DNA of 64,000 bases from Anthoceros angustus (GCA_010909165.1 MU008187.1:700247-764246), one strand, 5' to 3'. Counted from the stretch's first letter, positions 31,922-48,209 are shown. The notes: generated by a model from the sequence alone, not told the origin. Program-made: numbers and translations.

Positions 31922-32443
31922 CAGTCCACATGTATCACCAGCTTTGATCTGAACTGCAGCCTAAACCACTTTCCGCCCACGCAGAACCTCTGGCTTTCGC
32001 ACAGGATGCCTTGCACGAGGCAGAGCTTGGAGGCTTCCCTCATACTACCAGTTCCCTCAAGCACATGCAGCAGCCTGAAGCACCAGCCCAACTCCTTACA
32101 ATGACGAGAATCCAATACGCAAAAACTTTAAGCTCAGACACGGAAGGCAAGCAAACATACAATCCGCACAGTATGTAAGCAACAATCCCTCTCTCAATCC
32201 TACCCCTTGCCGCTCTGCAGAACCAAGGACGGGTCAAATGGAAACCCTTCACTCGCACGGCTCCATCTGCTACTCCGGACATAGCTCGCGGGAAAAGCGC
32301 TCAGTTCTTAACCTACCTAGGTGTGAACATAGTATGTACCTAGTTGCGGTCTTTCTTGAACCAACAATAAAATGCGAATATGTATAAAGGCTTAGTGCGC
32401 ACGTAGTGTCTGTGTTGCCAGGAGGGGGTTGCTGCAGGCAGCT
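31922..32443. other. Upstream region of ELP3
   Basis: No gene is supported. It probably contains the ELP3 promoter and 5' untranslated region. Confidence 0.4.
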
Positions 32444-35222
<2,779 letters not shown>

Positions 35223-35586
35223 GGCATCTCTCGGACCGGCCTATCTTTCCTGCTCTCCCGTGAAGGGCTTGTTGTGTCTTATTCTACTTTCTTGTACATA
35301 ATCACGTCGTTAACTTTGTGCTTCGCGAGCGCTCGGGGAGTTACCAGTTGACTTGGCGGGTTCTTTTGAGGAAGGCCATTTGTGTGGCCCGGATTGAGCT
35401 AAAATGGGTTATAAGAGTTTTTTCGTGATTCGATTTGATGCATTCTCGGGCTAGGCCTCGATACCGGTTGGCCACAGTACGGTTTGGCGAATCCATGACA
35501 TTGCCATAGCATCTCTCTTTCCTGAGAGAGGACTGGTCAAGTTCGCGTCGCGTTAGTCTGAATTCGGTGGTTTCGGGTATGGTTCA

Positions 35587-35709
35587 GGGCGGCAAGGGGG
35601 TTATGGTTGAGGGCGGGAATGGGGTCATGGGTGAGGGCGGGAATGGGGGCATGGTTGAGGGCGGGAATGGGGGCATGGGTTAGGGCGGGAATGGGGGCAT
35701 GGTTGAGGG
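35587..35709. repeat. 24-bp minisatellite, five copies
   Basis: Units start at 35587, 35611, 35635, 35659 and 35683 and resemble GGGCGGGAATGGGGGCATGG plus TTGA. The open frame through it is a by-product of the unit being a multiple of three. Confidence 0.9.
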
Positions 35710-36120
35710 CCGCTACGGTTAAGGCTGGGGCGGTAGACGTGATGTGGCGGTGTCATAAAAACAATCGTAAATCGTTGTTCCAGCGTCATAAAAACAATTC
35801 TAAACCGTTGTTGGCTTTTTGTCATGGAGATAAAGTTGGTTGGTTTTAATCCTTTCCCAAGACTCGGTTGATTGATTGATTTTCTTTGCTTCGTTTTGCC
35901 TTGCTTTCTTGGTCACTGTTTCTGTCTCTCTAGTTCAAATATATGTCTGTACCCTGTTGTACTATTTTTGTCCCTTGGTGGTGCTTCTCACCTTCCACCC
36001 TTAGTAGACATAAATAAATTTGTTGTTATTTTAGTACAAATATACTCAAATTTTATCCAAAAAAATACATCAAAGTGACCTCACCGCCATCAAGTGAACA
36101 CAAAGTGTTGTTGTTGTTGT

Positions 36121-36358
36121 CTATCTCGTTTTGATATCTAAAGACGTCAAGATTAAGAGGTTCTACCCGATTAGAACTAGGATGGGCGATAATAGTTTTA
36201 TTACATAAAACTACTTCCTTGTCTTCTAGCCCTCGTTATCTATCTCTTAGAAGACGTCGAGATTAAGCGGCTCTACCCGATTAGAAAAAGGATGGGCGAT
36301 AATAGTTTTATTACATAAAACTACTTCCTTGTCTTCTAGCCCTCGTTATCTATCTCTC
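36121..36358. repeat. 119-bp tandem duplication
   Basis: The two copies begin CTATCTC at 36121 and 36240. They share GACGTC(A/G)AGATTAAG and the long block ending CTAGCCCTCGTTATC almost unchanged. Confidence 0.9.
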
Positions 36359-37263
36359 GGGTCATCCCGGTAGATATGGATGATGGTAGGAGGATGACAT
36401 TATGCTCATATGACATAAGCGGGTTCTATAACATACATACGTAGGATGTTCCCAAGTATATGAATGATTTTAAGAAGAGGGCATAATGCTCACATAACAA
36501 AAGCAGGTTCTATATTTTATACACCTATATTATAATATGTAAACTAGATCAGATTAAGAGAAAGATACAAGAGCATGTACATAGTCTTGTAGGGAAAGAT
36601 CCCTCAAACCCATGTATCTTTTACTTTTTACTTTTTCGAAAGGTAGTCTAGTACTCGTGTGGAAGAACTCTCGCGTGGAAGTCCAGCATGCCCACGGCCA
36701 GGACGACATGTGGAAGACTTCTCATGTGTGAGTCTAGCACACCACAAGGTGCAATGACATGAGTAAGAGTTTCCAAAAACCACACGCACAAGGTGGGACG
36801 ACATGAATATGAGTATCAGACTGGACGATTGATTCTTGACACTAATCACCCTTCTAGATGATATTGTACGGTAATATACATTAATTATCTCTCTAGGTAC
36901 TACTATGATGAACCCCCTTCCCATGTTTAGTGCACCTAAGCTCTCTTGGGTCCAACACAGGTATCACAAAGCACCAAAGAGGACGTAAAGAGGTGTTCAA
37001 GAAGTTGACAATGATTCATACCTTCTATACAAAATGTTTGTATTCATTACGGCAAGGAATCACAATAATGTTTTGAAACTATGTGTTCATCAAGGCAAGA
37101 AGGCCAAGAACGCTAGGGCATTGCAACAATTGGAAATATGTGTTTATCAAGGCAAGAAGGGCAAGGAGTTGTAACAATTGGAAGTATAAAGTGATGATCT
37201 ACATCTTGTTTCTAACGGGAAACAAAGGGGAAAAACCCAACTAAGGGCACCATGCCAGGGGGA

Positions 37264-38110
37264 CTAGCCCTCACGATCACACATTTTAAAACTATCAACC
37301 GCCTGAAGAACTTCATGATTAGGGATGTGAAAAGGCCTACTTACCACCAGTGTCGAAGAAGCTGCATCTCTCGCGCTCGCTGTCGTTCTGTACAGTGTGT
37401 TGGCCAACGCCCTCTGCAGAGCGATAGAAACCCTCTGTTGGAAGAAAGCAATAATACAAGAAAGGGGGAGACCAACCCCATTCTTGCAGCTATGATAAGC
37501 CTTGGCGCAGGCCTTGACGAGCCTAGAGAAATCTTTGCCCATGGCTTCGTGAATCTCGATGGCAAGGGGACGAAGTCATGGCCGTCCTACATAGGAGAGT
37601 ACTTGTGGACCTTAGCCGGTGCTAAGGTCATCCCACCTTGTATCATATGGTTTTTGAAAACTGCTTCCCAGTTGACAAAGGTCGTCGATGTGCACCAAAT
37701 CCTCAGCCAAAAAGCGGCATCCACATAATCCTGGATGAAGGTAGAAGGCCCAACCAGGACATCAAGAACCCGAAGCCTCGGCGGAGAAGCAATATCCCCC
37801 TCCGGATACTGAAGAAAAGGCACGACGCCAGAGGGAGACCAAACCTTCTACTTAATAATTTTGACCTTCAAATCGAGGCGGGAGAGCTTTGAAGCGAAGA
37901 AATCAAACGTCACCTTAACTATGTCTCCACGCCCGAGGATACGGGTATCGTCGGCCACAGACGGATACAAACATTCCCACACCGAAGAGGCAGTTGAAGA
38001 CAAAGCCCTGAATTGCGCCATGGCAAAGAGAGCACCCCCAAGAGGGTCACCTTGCCTAGTGCCCAACACCGAGTTCAACACAGAAACCCCTTCCACCGAG
38101 GGGCCATGTT
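37264..38110 (-). pseudogene. Non-LTR (LINE-type) reverse transcriptase remnant
   Basis: Minus-strand pieces read GTRQGDPLGGALFAMAQFRA (the QGDPL motif of the RT domain), then YPSVADDTRILG (the catalytic A/YxDD region, here ADDT), a single in-frame stop near 37848, a VLGVLVGP-like region, another stop near 37587, and a shifted frame continuing with HEAMGKDFSRLVKACAKAY. Only the thumb-side half of an RT protein remains and no ends are recognisable. Confidence 0.65.
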
Positions 38111-38396
38111 GATAATAGAGGTTGGAAGGAGACCCAAATAAGAAGCGGACAAAGGAAATAAGGCACTAGGGTTTAGGGTGAAATAAGGAACTACTATGTT
38201 AGGCTTAGTGTAGAGATATAATTAGGGATAATAACAATACAAGAATTATCGTTTTAGAATTCTAAATTATGAAGCTATGCCATGTACTCCTATATAAAGG
38301 CCTTGAACACTTAATGTTAAGAGTGTGTTATTTTTTTAACAAATTGAACATCTAAGGGTTTTTTCTAGAAAGAAGAAGAAGAAGAAGAATTTTATT

Positions 38397-41300
38397 TAAG
38401 TCCACTACGGACGGATTCCGTCATGGGAAGCTTGGCACAAGCCGCATGATGTTGTAGAGAGCCATATTTGTGAAGGAAGTTGGCCGGATTATCTGCAAAT
38501 GGCAAAAAGCTCGGGTTCATCAGGCACCACATTTGATTCAGGTTCACCAGATTACACGTTGGCTGACATGGGAGAAAGCTCAGCTTCATCAAACATTACG
38601 TTTGACTCGAGTTCATCAGATTATACGCTGGCTGACATGGCAGAAAACTCGGCTTCATCAAACATCACGTTTGACTCAACTTCACCAGGTTACACGCTAG
38701 CTGACACGGGAGAAAGCTCGGCTTCATCAGGCACCGCGTTCGAGTCGGGTTCACCACATTATACGCTGGCTAACATGGTAGAAAGCTCGGCTTCATCAAA
38801 CATCACGTTTGACTCAACTTCACCAGGTTACACGCTAGCTGACACGGCAGAAAGCTCGGCTTCATCAGGCACCGCGTTCGAGTCGGGTTCACCACATTAT
38901 ACCGCTAACATGGTAGAAAGTCACCATCAAACATCACGCTTGACTCAACTTCACCAGTTACACGCTAGTCGACACGGAGAAAGCTCGGCTTCATCGAGCA
39001 CCGCGTTCAGTCGGGTTCACCACATTATACCGCTAACATGGTAGAAAGCTCGGCTTCATCAAACATCACGTTTGACTCAACTTCACCGTTACACGCCAGT
39101 CGACACGGAGAAAGCTCGCTCATCGTGCACCACGCTCGACTTGGGTTTACCAGTTACACGCTAGTCGACATGGAGAAAGTCAGCTTCATCAAACATTACG
39201 CTTGACTCGAGTTCATCGATTATCGTCGACATGGCGTAAAACTCGGCTTCATCAAACATCACGTTTGACTCAACTTCACCGGTTACACGCTTAGTCGACG
39301 GAGAAAGCTCGCTTCATCAGCACCGCGTTCGAGTCGGGTTCACCATACGGCTAACATGGTAGAAAGCTCGGCTTCATCAAACATCACGTTTGACTCAACT
39401 TCACCAGGTTACACGCTAGCTGACACGGCAGAAAGCTCGGCTTCATCAGGCACCGCGTTCGAGTCGGGTTCACCACATTATACGCTGGCTAACATGGTAG
39501 AAAGCTCGGCTTCATCAAACATCACGTTTGACTCAACTTCACCAGGTTACACGCTTGCTGACACGGCAGAAAGCTTGGCTTCATCAAACATTACGTTTGA
39601 CTCAGCTTTACCACGTTACACGCTGGCTAACGTGGCAAAAAGCTCAGCTTCATCAAACATCACGTTTGACTCAGCTTCACCAGGTTACACATTGGCTAAC
39701 ATGGCAGAAAGCTCGGCTTCATCAAACATCACGTTTGACTCAACTTCACCAGGTTACACGCTGGCTGACATGGCAGAAAGCTCGGCTTCATCGAACATCA
39801 CATTTGACTTAGCTCCACCAGGTTACACGCTGGCAGACATGGCAAAAAGCTCGGCTTCATCAAATATCACATTCAACTCGGCTTCACTAGGTTACATGCT
39901 AGGTGACATGGCGAAGCTCGCTTCCTCAAACATTACGCTTGACTCAACTTCACCGTTACGCTAGTGACATGGTAGAAAGCCTGGGCTCATCAGCACCACG
40001 CTCGACTTGGGTTTACCGGTTACACGCCAGTCGACATGGCGAAGCTTCGGCTTCATCAAACATCACGTTTGACTCAACTTCACCGGTGGTGACATGGCGA
40101 CTCGGCTTCATCGAACATCACATTTGACTTAGCTCCACCAGGTTACACGCTGGCAGACATGGCAAAAAGCTCGGCTTCATCAAATATCACATTCAACTCG
40201 GCTTCACTAGGTTACATGCTAGGTGACATGGCAGAAAGCTCGGCTTCCTCAAACATTACGTTTGACTCAACTTCAGCCCGTTACACGCTAGCTGACATGG
40301 TAGAAAGCTCGGGCTCATCAGGCACCACGTTCGACTGGTTTACCGGGTTACGGGCGACATGGCGGCTCGGCTTCATCAAACATTACGTTTGACTCAACTT
40401 CACCGTTACGCTAGTGACATGGTAGAAAGCTTCGGGTTCATCGGGCTTTCGTTACTCGGGTTTACGGTTACACGCTAGTTGACATGGCGAGCTTCGGCTT
40501 CATCAAACATTACGTTTGACTCAACTTCAGCCCGTTACGCTTCGACATGGTAGAAAGCTTCGGGCTCATTAGGCACCACGTTCGACTCGGTTTACCGGTT
40601 ACACGCCAGTCGACATGGCGTAAAGCTCGGCTTCCTCAAACATTACGTTTGACTCAACCCGCATTGCTACACCAGAGTCGACATGGCGAAGCTCGGCTCA
40701 TCGTGCACCACGCTCGACTCGGGTTTACCAGGTTACACGCTAGCTGACATGGCAGAAAGCTCGGCTTCATCAAACATTACGTTTGACTCAACTTCAGCCC
40801 GTTACACGCTAGCTGACATGGTAGAAAGCTCGGGCTCATTAGGCACCACGTTCGACTCGGGTTTACCAGGTTACACGCTAGTTGACATGGCAGAAAGCTC
40901 GGCTTCCTCAAACATTACGTTTGACTCAACCCGCATTGCTACACCAGAGTCGACATGGCGAAAGCTCGGCTCATCGTGCACCACGCTCGACTCGGGTTTA
41001 CCGGGTTACACGCCAGTCGACATGGCGAAGCTCGGCTTCATCAAACATTACGTTGACTCGGGTTTACCGGGTTACACGCTAGTTGACATGGCGAAGCTTC
41101 GGCTTCATCAAACATTCGTTTGACTCAACTTCACCGTTACACGCTGACATGGTAGAAAGCTCGGGCTCATTAGGCACCACGTTCGACCGGTTTACCGGGT
41201 TACACGCTATGGCGACATGGCGGCTTCCTCAAACATTACGCTTGACTCAACCCGCCCCGGCTTACCAGATCGACATGGTAGCTTCCGGGCTCATGCACCA

Positions 41301-41890
41301 CGTTACTGGTTTACCGGGTTACCACATCGTAAAGCTCGGCTTCATCAAACATTACGCTTGACTCAACTTGACCCGTTACGGTAGAAAGCTCGGGCTCATC
41401 GGGCTGCGTTGACTTGGTTACACGCTAGTTGACGCCATGGCGGCTTCGGCTTCATCAAACATCACGCTTGACTCAACTTCACCGTTACGGTAGGCGCATG
41501 GTAGCTGGGCTCATCGGGCACGTTACTCGGGTTTACCGGTTACACGCTTCGTGACATGGCGGCTCGGCTTCATCATGCACCACGTTTGACTCGAGTTCAC
41601 CAGGTTACACACTTGCTGACATGGCAGAAAGCTCAGCTTCATCAAACATCACGTTTGACTCAGCTTCACCAGGTTACACGCTAGCTGACATGGCAGAAAG
41701 CTCGGCTTCATCAGGCACCACGTTCGACTCGGGTTCACCAGGTTAATTACATGCTAGCTGACGTGGCATAAAGCTTGGCTTCATCAAACAACAAATTTGA
41801 ATCAGCTTGACCAGGTTACATGCTGGCTGACATGGCAGAAAGCTCCGCTTCATCAAACATCATGTTTGACTCAGCTTGATCAGGTTTGAG
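38397..41890 (+). repeat. 69-bp tandem array, about 49 copies, readable as a 23-residue repeat
   Basis: The unit encodes MAESSASSNITFDSTSPG plus YTLAD on the plus strand. Frame-keeping blocks are 38499-39044, 39356-39964, 40159-40330 and 40683-40925. Between them units have lost one to a few bases and the frame shifts. An open lead-in with no ATG before 38499 runs from 38397 (IPSWEAWHKPHDVVESHICE), which could be an exon following an AG at 38398. If expressed it would be a Ser/Thr-rich repeat protein with possible N-glycosylation sites (NIT) in most units. No known family is recognised, and a non-coding satellite is the alternative. Confidence 0.75.
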
Positions 41891-42284
41891 GAGACTGGCA
41901 CGGGCCAAGATGGTCAAGGAGACAGGCACGAGCAAGATGAGGAGGTTAGAATGGGCCAAGATGTAAAATGTCCTTGCCAGCACTTTGGTGCTTATTAGTA
42001 ATATTGTAAAAGATATAATTTGAATCATTAAAATTTCTTTAAAACTCCAAACCATTATCTCTCCTTTTGCTTATAAAAAAGATATTAAGTTAGCTTATCC
42101 CAATTTTGCTTTGTTATTTTATAAATTTTAAATTTAACCTTTGAAGTATAATGTTTTTTTTTCCATCAAAGTGCAAGTCAATTTGCACTTGTCCGTATCC
42201 ATCCTTGTTGGTTATTCAAATCCTACCCTTACCATCGACATACAAATTGTTCGTACATTTCGGAATAAACAGATGCTCCTTGTA
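41891..42284. other. AT-rich intergenic DNA
   Basis: Nothing gene-like is seen between the 69-bp array and the microsatellite. Confidence 0.5.
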
Positions 42285-42985
42285 TAGTAAATGAGTAAGT
42301 GAGTAAGTCAATAGGTGAATAAATGAGTATATGAAGGACAGAATAAGCGAGTAAATGAGTAAATAAATAAATAATTGAATGAGTGAACAAGTGAGTAAGT
42401 AAATAAGTGGCTAAAGGAGTGAGTAAGTAAATGAATAACTGAGTAAATAAATACGAGAATAAAAAATAAATAAAGTGAGCAATAAAATAAATGAGTAGAT
42501 AAGTAAATAAATAAATAGATAAAACTGTGGATAAGTACGTAAGTGAGTAAGAATAAAATAAATAAAAGAGTAAATAAATAAGTGAGTACGTGAATAAATG
42601 GATAAATGAGGAAGTAAACGAATGAGGAAGTAAACGAATGAGGAAGTAAACGAATGAGGAAGTAAACGAATGAGGAAGTAAACGAATGAGGAAGTTAACG
42701 AATGAGGAAGTAAACAAATGAGGAAGTAAACGAATGAGGAAGTAAAGGAATGAGGAAGTAAACGAATGAGGAAGTAAATGAATGAGGAGTAAATAAATGA
42801 ATGAGTACATAAATGAATGAGTAAATAAATGACTGAGGAAATAAATGAATGAGGAAACAAATGAATCAGTAAATAAATGAATGAGCAAGTAAGTGAATTA
42901 ATGAGTAAGTAAATAAGTGAATTAATGAGTAAGGAAAAAAGTGAATTAATGAGTAAGTACATAAGTGAAAAAGTGAGTCGGCCAG
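42285..42985. repeat. Degenerate (GAGTAAATAAAT)-type microsatellite with a 16-bp core array
   Basis: The whole stretch is built from GAGTAA, AATAAA and GAATGA words. Between about 42605 and 42790 a 16-bp unit (GAGGAAGTAAACGAAT) repeats some eleven times. Long Leu/Phe/Ser-rich minus-strand frames across it are artefacts of the repeat. Confidence 0.9.
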
Positions 42986-43345
42986 TTACTCCCACAACCA
43001 CGCCACGAGAGGTAAAAACGAACTTGCAAATCCACTGTCATACCGCTGCAAGCTGAATCCAGCAAGCGTAGCCCCGTTACCACAGGATCTGGGTCAAAAT
43101 CCCACGCCTCCACCGGGGCCCTGACCCCTGATCTCCAAGACCCAGCCAGATCCCAAGCGAGACCCCACGAGGCAGACGAAGCGCGTGAAGTTCCTCCCGC
43201 CCCGGTCTGTTCTGTTATGATGAGAGGTGCCAGGATCCGTGTTAGCCATCTATGTCCACGTCTCAGTTTGGACAGGAATGGAAATGTGCATGTCTCAGCA
43301 AGTACATTCACCCCAATAAGCTCTGGCCACACTTCTTCAGTCTCC
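42986..43345 (-). repeat. Duplicated 3' flank of PPR copy C
   Basis: Non-coding sequence following the copy C stop codon, homologous to 8395-8690 and 239-478. Confidence 0.65.
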
Positions 43346-46300
43346 TCACGGTCGGCCCTTACAACTGCAACAACCAGCTGTGAATCGATGCACACGGTAC
43401 CCATCCCTTACAACAATGTCTCTCTGTTCAAGCCTTGACATGATCTCCGTGGAACTGTGGCAGTCACTGCACATGCGTAGATTTTTTGTTACCACGAGAG
43501 GTGTCCCACTCGGAGTGTTCAACAGACCAAACGCTAAAGCTAGCTTCTCAGCATGCCCACAAGCGCATCTTCCTTTTCCTTCTCACACACTGGCTTCAAC
43601 ACCAATTTTGTGCGAGGTACATGGCCTCCTTCCTGCTTCACACGTGCATATGTGCTCTCCACCTTAAGCGCAATATCCTTTCTCCTTTCTCCCACCAGAA
43701 ATCTGTGTACCTCCTTATTCACCTCAATGGTCGCCACTGCAGGTTTCTTGTTAGCTCCTGCTGCACTTCTCTGTGTTTCAATCCTGTCTACATCGCTCCA
43801 CCTATCTGCATCTGCATAGGCATTGGCCATGAGCACATAGGCAGACGCCATTTGAGGGTCCAGCCTAACAATGCTTTCAAAACACCACACAGCCCTCTCT
43901 ATATCCCCGTGACTTTTGCAGGCATTCAACAAAGACGTCAAGCCCACAACATTACTATAGCCCTCGCATGATAACAGCATCTTCTCTGCCTCGTCTAAAT
44001 GGCCAGCACGCCCAAGAAGATCAATCATGCAGATGTAATGCTCTATAGTAGGTTTGATGCCATGCTGTTCAGCCATAGAATCAAAGTGTTTGCGACCCTC
44101 ATGGACCAGTCCCTCGTGGCTGCATGCTCCTAGAAGGCAAGAAAACGTTGCATCATTAGGCAGAATACCGGCTACTAACATCTCCTCAAAACAAGCTAGT
44201 GCCTTGTGACCTTCATCACAAGCACCATAGCCAGATATCAGGGCAGTCCATGTCACCACGTTCTTTGTGGTCAAGCTGCCAAAAACCTGGCGTGCAGCCT
44301 CCAATTTCCCACATTTTGCATACATGTCTATGAGGCAGTTGCCCAACACTACGTTATCCAGCAATCCTCTTTTGAGAATCTGTGAGTGCAGCTGCCTGCC
44401 CTTCTAAGGCACCAGTGCTTGCACAGGCCTTCAGAAGGCAAGCAAAAGTAACATGGTCAGCCAAAATCAGGCCCTCCTCCATTTGTCCATACAACAAGCG
44501 CCTCTTAGTCCTTGCTGTGCATACCCAGCGATCAGGGCATTCCATGACACCACATCCTTTTGTGCCAAGCTGTCAAAGACCTGGCGTGCATCTTCCAGTT
44601 CACCACATTTCGCATACATGTCCACCAGGCAGTTGCCCACCAGTACGTCATCCAGCAGTCTTCTTTCGACAATCTGTGAGTGCAGTTGTATGCCCTTCTG
44701 CAAGGCACCAGTGCTTGCACAGGCCTTCAGAAGGCAAGCATGTGGTCAGCCAAAATGAGGCCTCCTCCTCCATTTGTCCATACACACAAGCGCCTCTTGG
44801 CCGAGTCCTTGCTGTGCATACCCAGCAATCAGGGCATTCCATGTCACCACATCCTTTGTGGCCATGCTGTCAAAAACCTGGCGTGCATCTTCCAGTTCAC
44901 CACATTTTGCATACATGTCCACCAGGCAGTTGCCCACCACTACGTCATCCAGCAGTCCTCTTCGACAATCTGAGTGCAGCTGCCTGCCCTTCTGTAAGGC
45001 ACCAGTGCTTGCACAGGCCTTCAGAAGGCAAGCAAAAGTAACATGGTCAGCCAAAATCAGGCCCTCCTGCTCCATTTGTCCATACACTACAAGCGCCTCT
45101 TGGCCGAGTCCTTGCTGTGAATACCCAGCAATCAGTGCATTCCATGTCACCACATCCTTTGTGGCCATGCTGTCAAAAACCTGACGTGCATCTTCCAGTT
45201 TGCCACATTTCGCATACATGTCCACCAGGCAGTTGCCCACCATTACGTCATCCAGCAGTCCCCTTTCGACAATCTGTGAGTGCAGCTGCATGCCCTTCTG
45301 TAAGGCGCCAGTGCTTGCACAGGCCTTCAGAAGGCAACCAAAAGTAACACGATCAGCCAAAATGAGGCCTGCCTCCTCCATTTGTCCATACACAGCAAGC
45401 GCCTCTTGCCCGAGTCCTTGCTGTGCATACCCACCAATCAGGGCAGTCCATGTCACACATCCTTTGTGGCCATGTCAAAAACCTGGCGTGCATCTTTCAG
45501 TTCACCACATTTTGCATACATGTCCACTAGGCAGCTGCCAACAAATAAGTTAGTAGAAATGTCACTCTGCACCACATCACAGTGCACTTTTCTGCCAGAT
45601 TCCAGGTCGGCAGCCAATGCACACGCTCGAAGGGCAGCCGCAAAGACGTGAGCATCTGCCTTCACTCCTGACCTACGCATCTCATGGTAGAGTTGTATGG
45701 CCTCCTTAGGTTTCCCGTGGTTAGCATGTGCAGAAATTATGGAAACCCACATGAAGACATTTGGTTTACCCACCCTGGTGAACACATCCATGGCCTCCTG
45801 CAGCCTACCTTCAGATGCATACATGCGCAAGATATGGTTCCCCAAGTATGCATCCGACTCGTACCCAAGTTTGGCAGTGAGATCATGTACTCGACGCCCC
45901 ACAACCAAATCCTTCTTAGCTGTACACAGTTTTAGCACAGTGTAAAACAGAGACTGAGATACAGCAGCACCTGTGTGCGCTAGAGATTCCAGGGCTCCAA
46001 CAGCCTCAGAAAGCTTCCCCTGCTGACATAACGTGCTCACGGTAACAGCCGTAACGACGTCCATTTCCGATCCTGCACGCCTCCCAGGTTCAGGCTTATC
46101 CTGAGAGCTGGACTCGGAAGGAGAGTCACCATGGCCCATGTGCATGTCCGAGGAAATGAGCTGCTCATCAATCCAAGCTGGCTTAAACATGTTGTTTAAC
46201 CACAGCACCTCGCCGGACCCCTTTCGCCGGAAGTCAGGAGAATGGGAGCTCTTCTTATCTCGTCTGTTGTCCCACAACGTGGTAGGCTCCAGGAAAAATA

Positions 46301-46532
46301 GTTGCCACAAGTGCTCCTGCTCCTGGCAACGACAATCGCTGGAAAACCCATCCCTACCCACACACTTTCTCGGCAGGGGAAGTGCTGGGCTCCTTACACC
46401 GCTGCACCTGGAGGCTTTGCTTGCCAGGGGCGGACTCGCTAACATGAGGTTAGCAGGAGCTCCTCGTGTAACCCCCGCACACACACCAGTTTGTTGGGTC
46501 CACAACGGATCCGGTTGCCATACCGTGGCCAT
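43346..46532 (-). pseudogene. PPR-DYW:KP copy C, full length but frameshifted
   Basis: The minus-strand order is complete. It has an ATG at 46532 (MATVWQPDPLWTQQTGVC), a leader, PPR motifs (open 46532-45453 and 45456-44746), further PLS modules (44703-44467), E motifs (ILPNDATFSCLLGACSHEG) and a DYW domain with KKPA, ending GRP before the stop at 43346. Frame breaks occur near 45460, 44745, 44400 and 43560. At 43560 CCACAAAG has become CCACAAG, just before the HAE motif. Each break is a loss of one to a few bases in short repeats. If the breaks are consensus errors this is a functional editing factor of roughly 1000 residues; as written it is a pseudogene. It is divergently oriented to copy D. 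Confidence 0.8.
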
Positions 46533-46572
46533 CGTTCAGGGACCGCTGTCGGAGGTGCATGGACAAGACTAG

Positions 46573-46800
46573 GCCGCAGTACCTAGAAAGCTGCTGAACA
46601 ACGGGCAGTTAAGCTGTGCTCAGGACCTGGCAAATTGCTGCACAACAGCAAGGCCGGACTGCTCGTGGAGAAAGTAGTCTTGGCACCTGCACCCAACCTG
46701 GACATTGGCACCTCCACCTGGACCTCAACCTGAACCTGCACCGGAGAATGTAGCATTGGCAGTGGCACCTGCAACCCTCTCCCACGCATGACTTCGGGCA
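46573..46800 (-). promoter_or_regulatory. Conserved upstream block of PPR copy C
   Basis: Located 40-270 bases upstream of the copy C start. It shares AACGGGCAGTTAAGCTGTGCTCAG-type sequence and GGTGCAGGT/ACCTGCACC runs with the block upstream of copy D (49620-49870) in the matching orientation. A duplicated promoter or 5' untranslated region is the likely explanation. Confidence 0.45.
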
Positions 46801-47926
46801 GCTAAGGTCAGCTGATGAAAGAAGGAGGCTCTACCAGGTTGGACGACTTCGCAGGGCGCGAACAGGTGGCAGACACACACAGACAAAGCTCCGTGCCCTG
46901 TCCCAACATTTCCTCAACATGAGCTCGTGTCAGCACCTCAGTTTGCGACTTTCCGCCGCAGGTGATCCGTCCAGCCTTGGCGATGAATTCCCTCGCTTTC
47001 TGCGAGATGTTGGGGTGGGACTTTGGACAAGAGCTGAGTTCCAACTAACCCATTCATGTGAGTTTCAAATTGTCCGATGCGTGGAAAATATAGCATAAGT
47101 AATAAAAATTATCAAAGAATAATAAATAATATCTAAATGATATAATACAAGGTATGTTTTAGGTTATATATTATTAAAAATATTTAAATTATCTAAATAT
47201 TATATAATTTTGTAGCTGAATATTCATTGATTCATATATTACACGCACAAGCAGTTCCTACTATGACGGAATCCGCCTCGCAACAGCGGGGTCCGACAAC
47301 CTAATCAAATAAACAAATAGGTACATAGAAAGTTTTCTCTTTGATATATATAATATAGAGTTTTATTATATTCCATGTAAGTATAGCATGTGATATAAAA
47401 TCCATGAAAATATCATTGATTACGGTTTTCATGTGAAAGCTGCTTCCTTCCATCTTTGTCATGAACTATTATTCTAGTCATGGCATAGCTATATACCTAC
47501 TTGTTCACATGGCTTTGCTATATACTTGCCTGGTCGTTTATCGAAGGTGCAAGTCATCGGAATTGATAAGGCTCAATTCTTTGGAGATATACATCATAGA
47601 CGTAGTATTCTACAAAAATTGATATCACATTCAACTAAACTAATAAAATATTTTTTGTATGAGATTTTTATGACCATAACCAATACATGTATGGTGAACT
47701 TGATCGGGTATTTATATTCCATATAATAGGCAGTCCCGAAGTCCTTTAGAATCTTACAACAAAGATCATATATCAGAGGGCCCAAAACAGGCATTTACAT
47801 TCCTCAGGCGGCATTTACATTCCTTAGGCGGCCCCAACCCTAGCCTTACAACAACAGCCCATTTCCTTACAATAACAGCTCTTTTTGCAAGCGAGACAAT
47901 AAAGATTATATATCTAGGGACTTACC

Positions 47927-48003
47927 TTACAACAACAAATTGGGCCCAAAACGCCAACCTCACACCTAGTGCTCCACCACCCAAATAACCCAGCTATTTT
48001 ATG
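47927..48003. repeat. Dispersed 70-80 bp block, copy 1
   Basis: The block with TTGGGCCC, AAACGCCAACCTCACACC, AGTGCTCCACCACCC and AAATAACCCAGCTATTTTATGG recurs at 49255-49334 and, shortened, at 49378-49445. Confidence 0.85.
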
Positions 48004-48209
48004 GTGAGATAGCAGATCGATGTCCATGCTCAACCACACAAGGCAAAGTAATCGGGGGTGGGACATACCGCTTCCTAGTAGTGAATCGATTGACGATCGA
48101 GGGTTGCTTAACCACGGAGTTCCAGTGAACTCCTGGCTATGTGTCATTCATGAAGGGATGAAATATGTGTTTGATACGATGTTTCTTAAAAATTTAAATA
48201 GATATTTGA

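Larger units (their letters stand above)
35223..37263. other. Intergenic region with several tandem repeats
   Basis: No gene is seen. It holds the 24-bp minisatellite (35587-35709), a GTCATAAAAACAATCGTAAA-like pair at about 35753-35815, the 119-bp duplication (36121-36358) and an imperfect duplication around 37080-37190 (TATGTGTT(C/T)ATCAAGGCAAG). Confidence 0.5.

Noticed and set aside
35607-35849. MRAGMGAW-repeat protein
   Set aside because: Frame through a 24-bp minisatellite only; no coding sequence beyond it.
37252-37728. 158-residue plus-strand open frame
   Set aside because: Antisense to the reverse-transcriptase remnant.
42229-43001. Long hydrophobic Leu/Phe/Ser-rich minus-strand frames
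   Set aside because: Produced entirely by the GAGTAAATAAAT/GAGGAAGTAAAC microsatellite; overlapping frames all look alike.
44382-45184. Plus-strand open frames with repeated [15 protein letters not shown]
   Set aside because: They are antisense to the PLS modules of copy C; the repetition mirrors the coding repeat. The same applies to minus-strand frames across 51000-60700.
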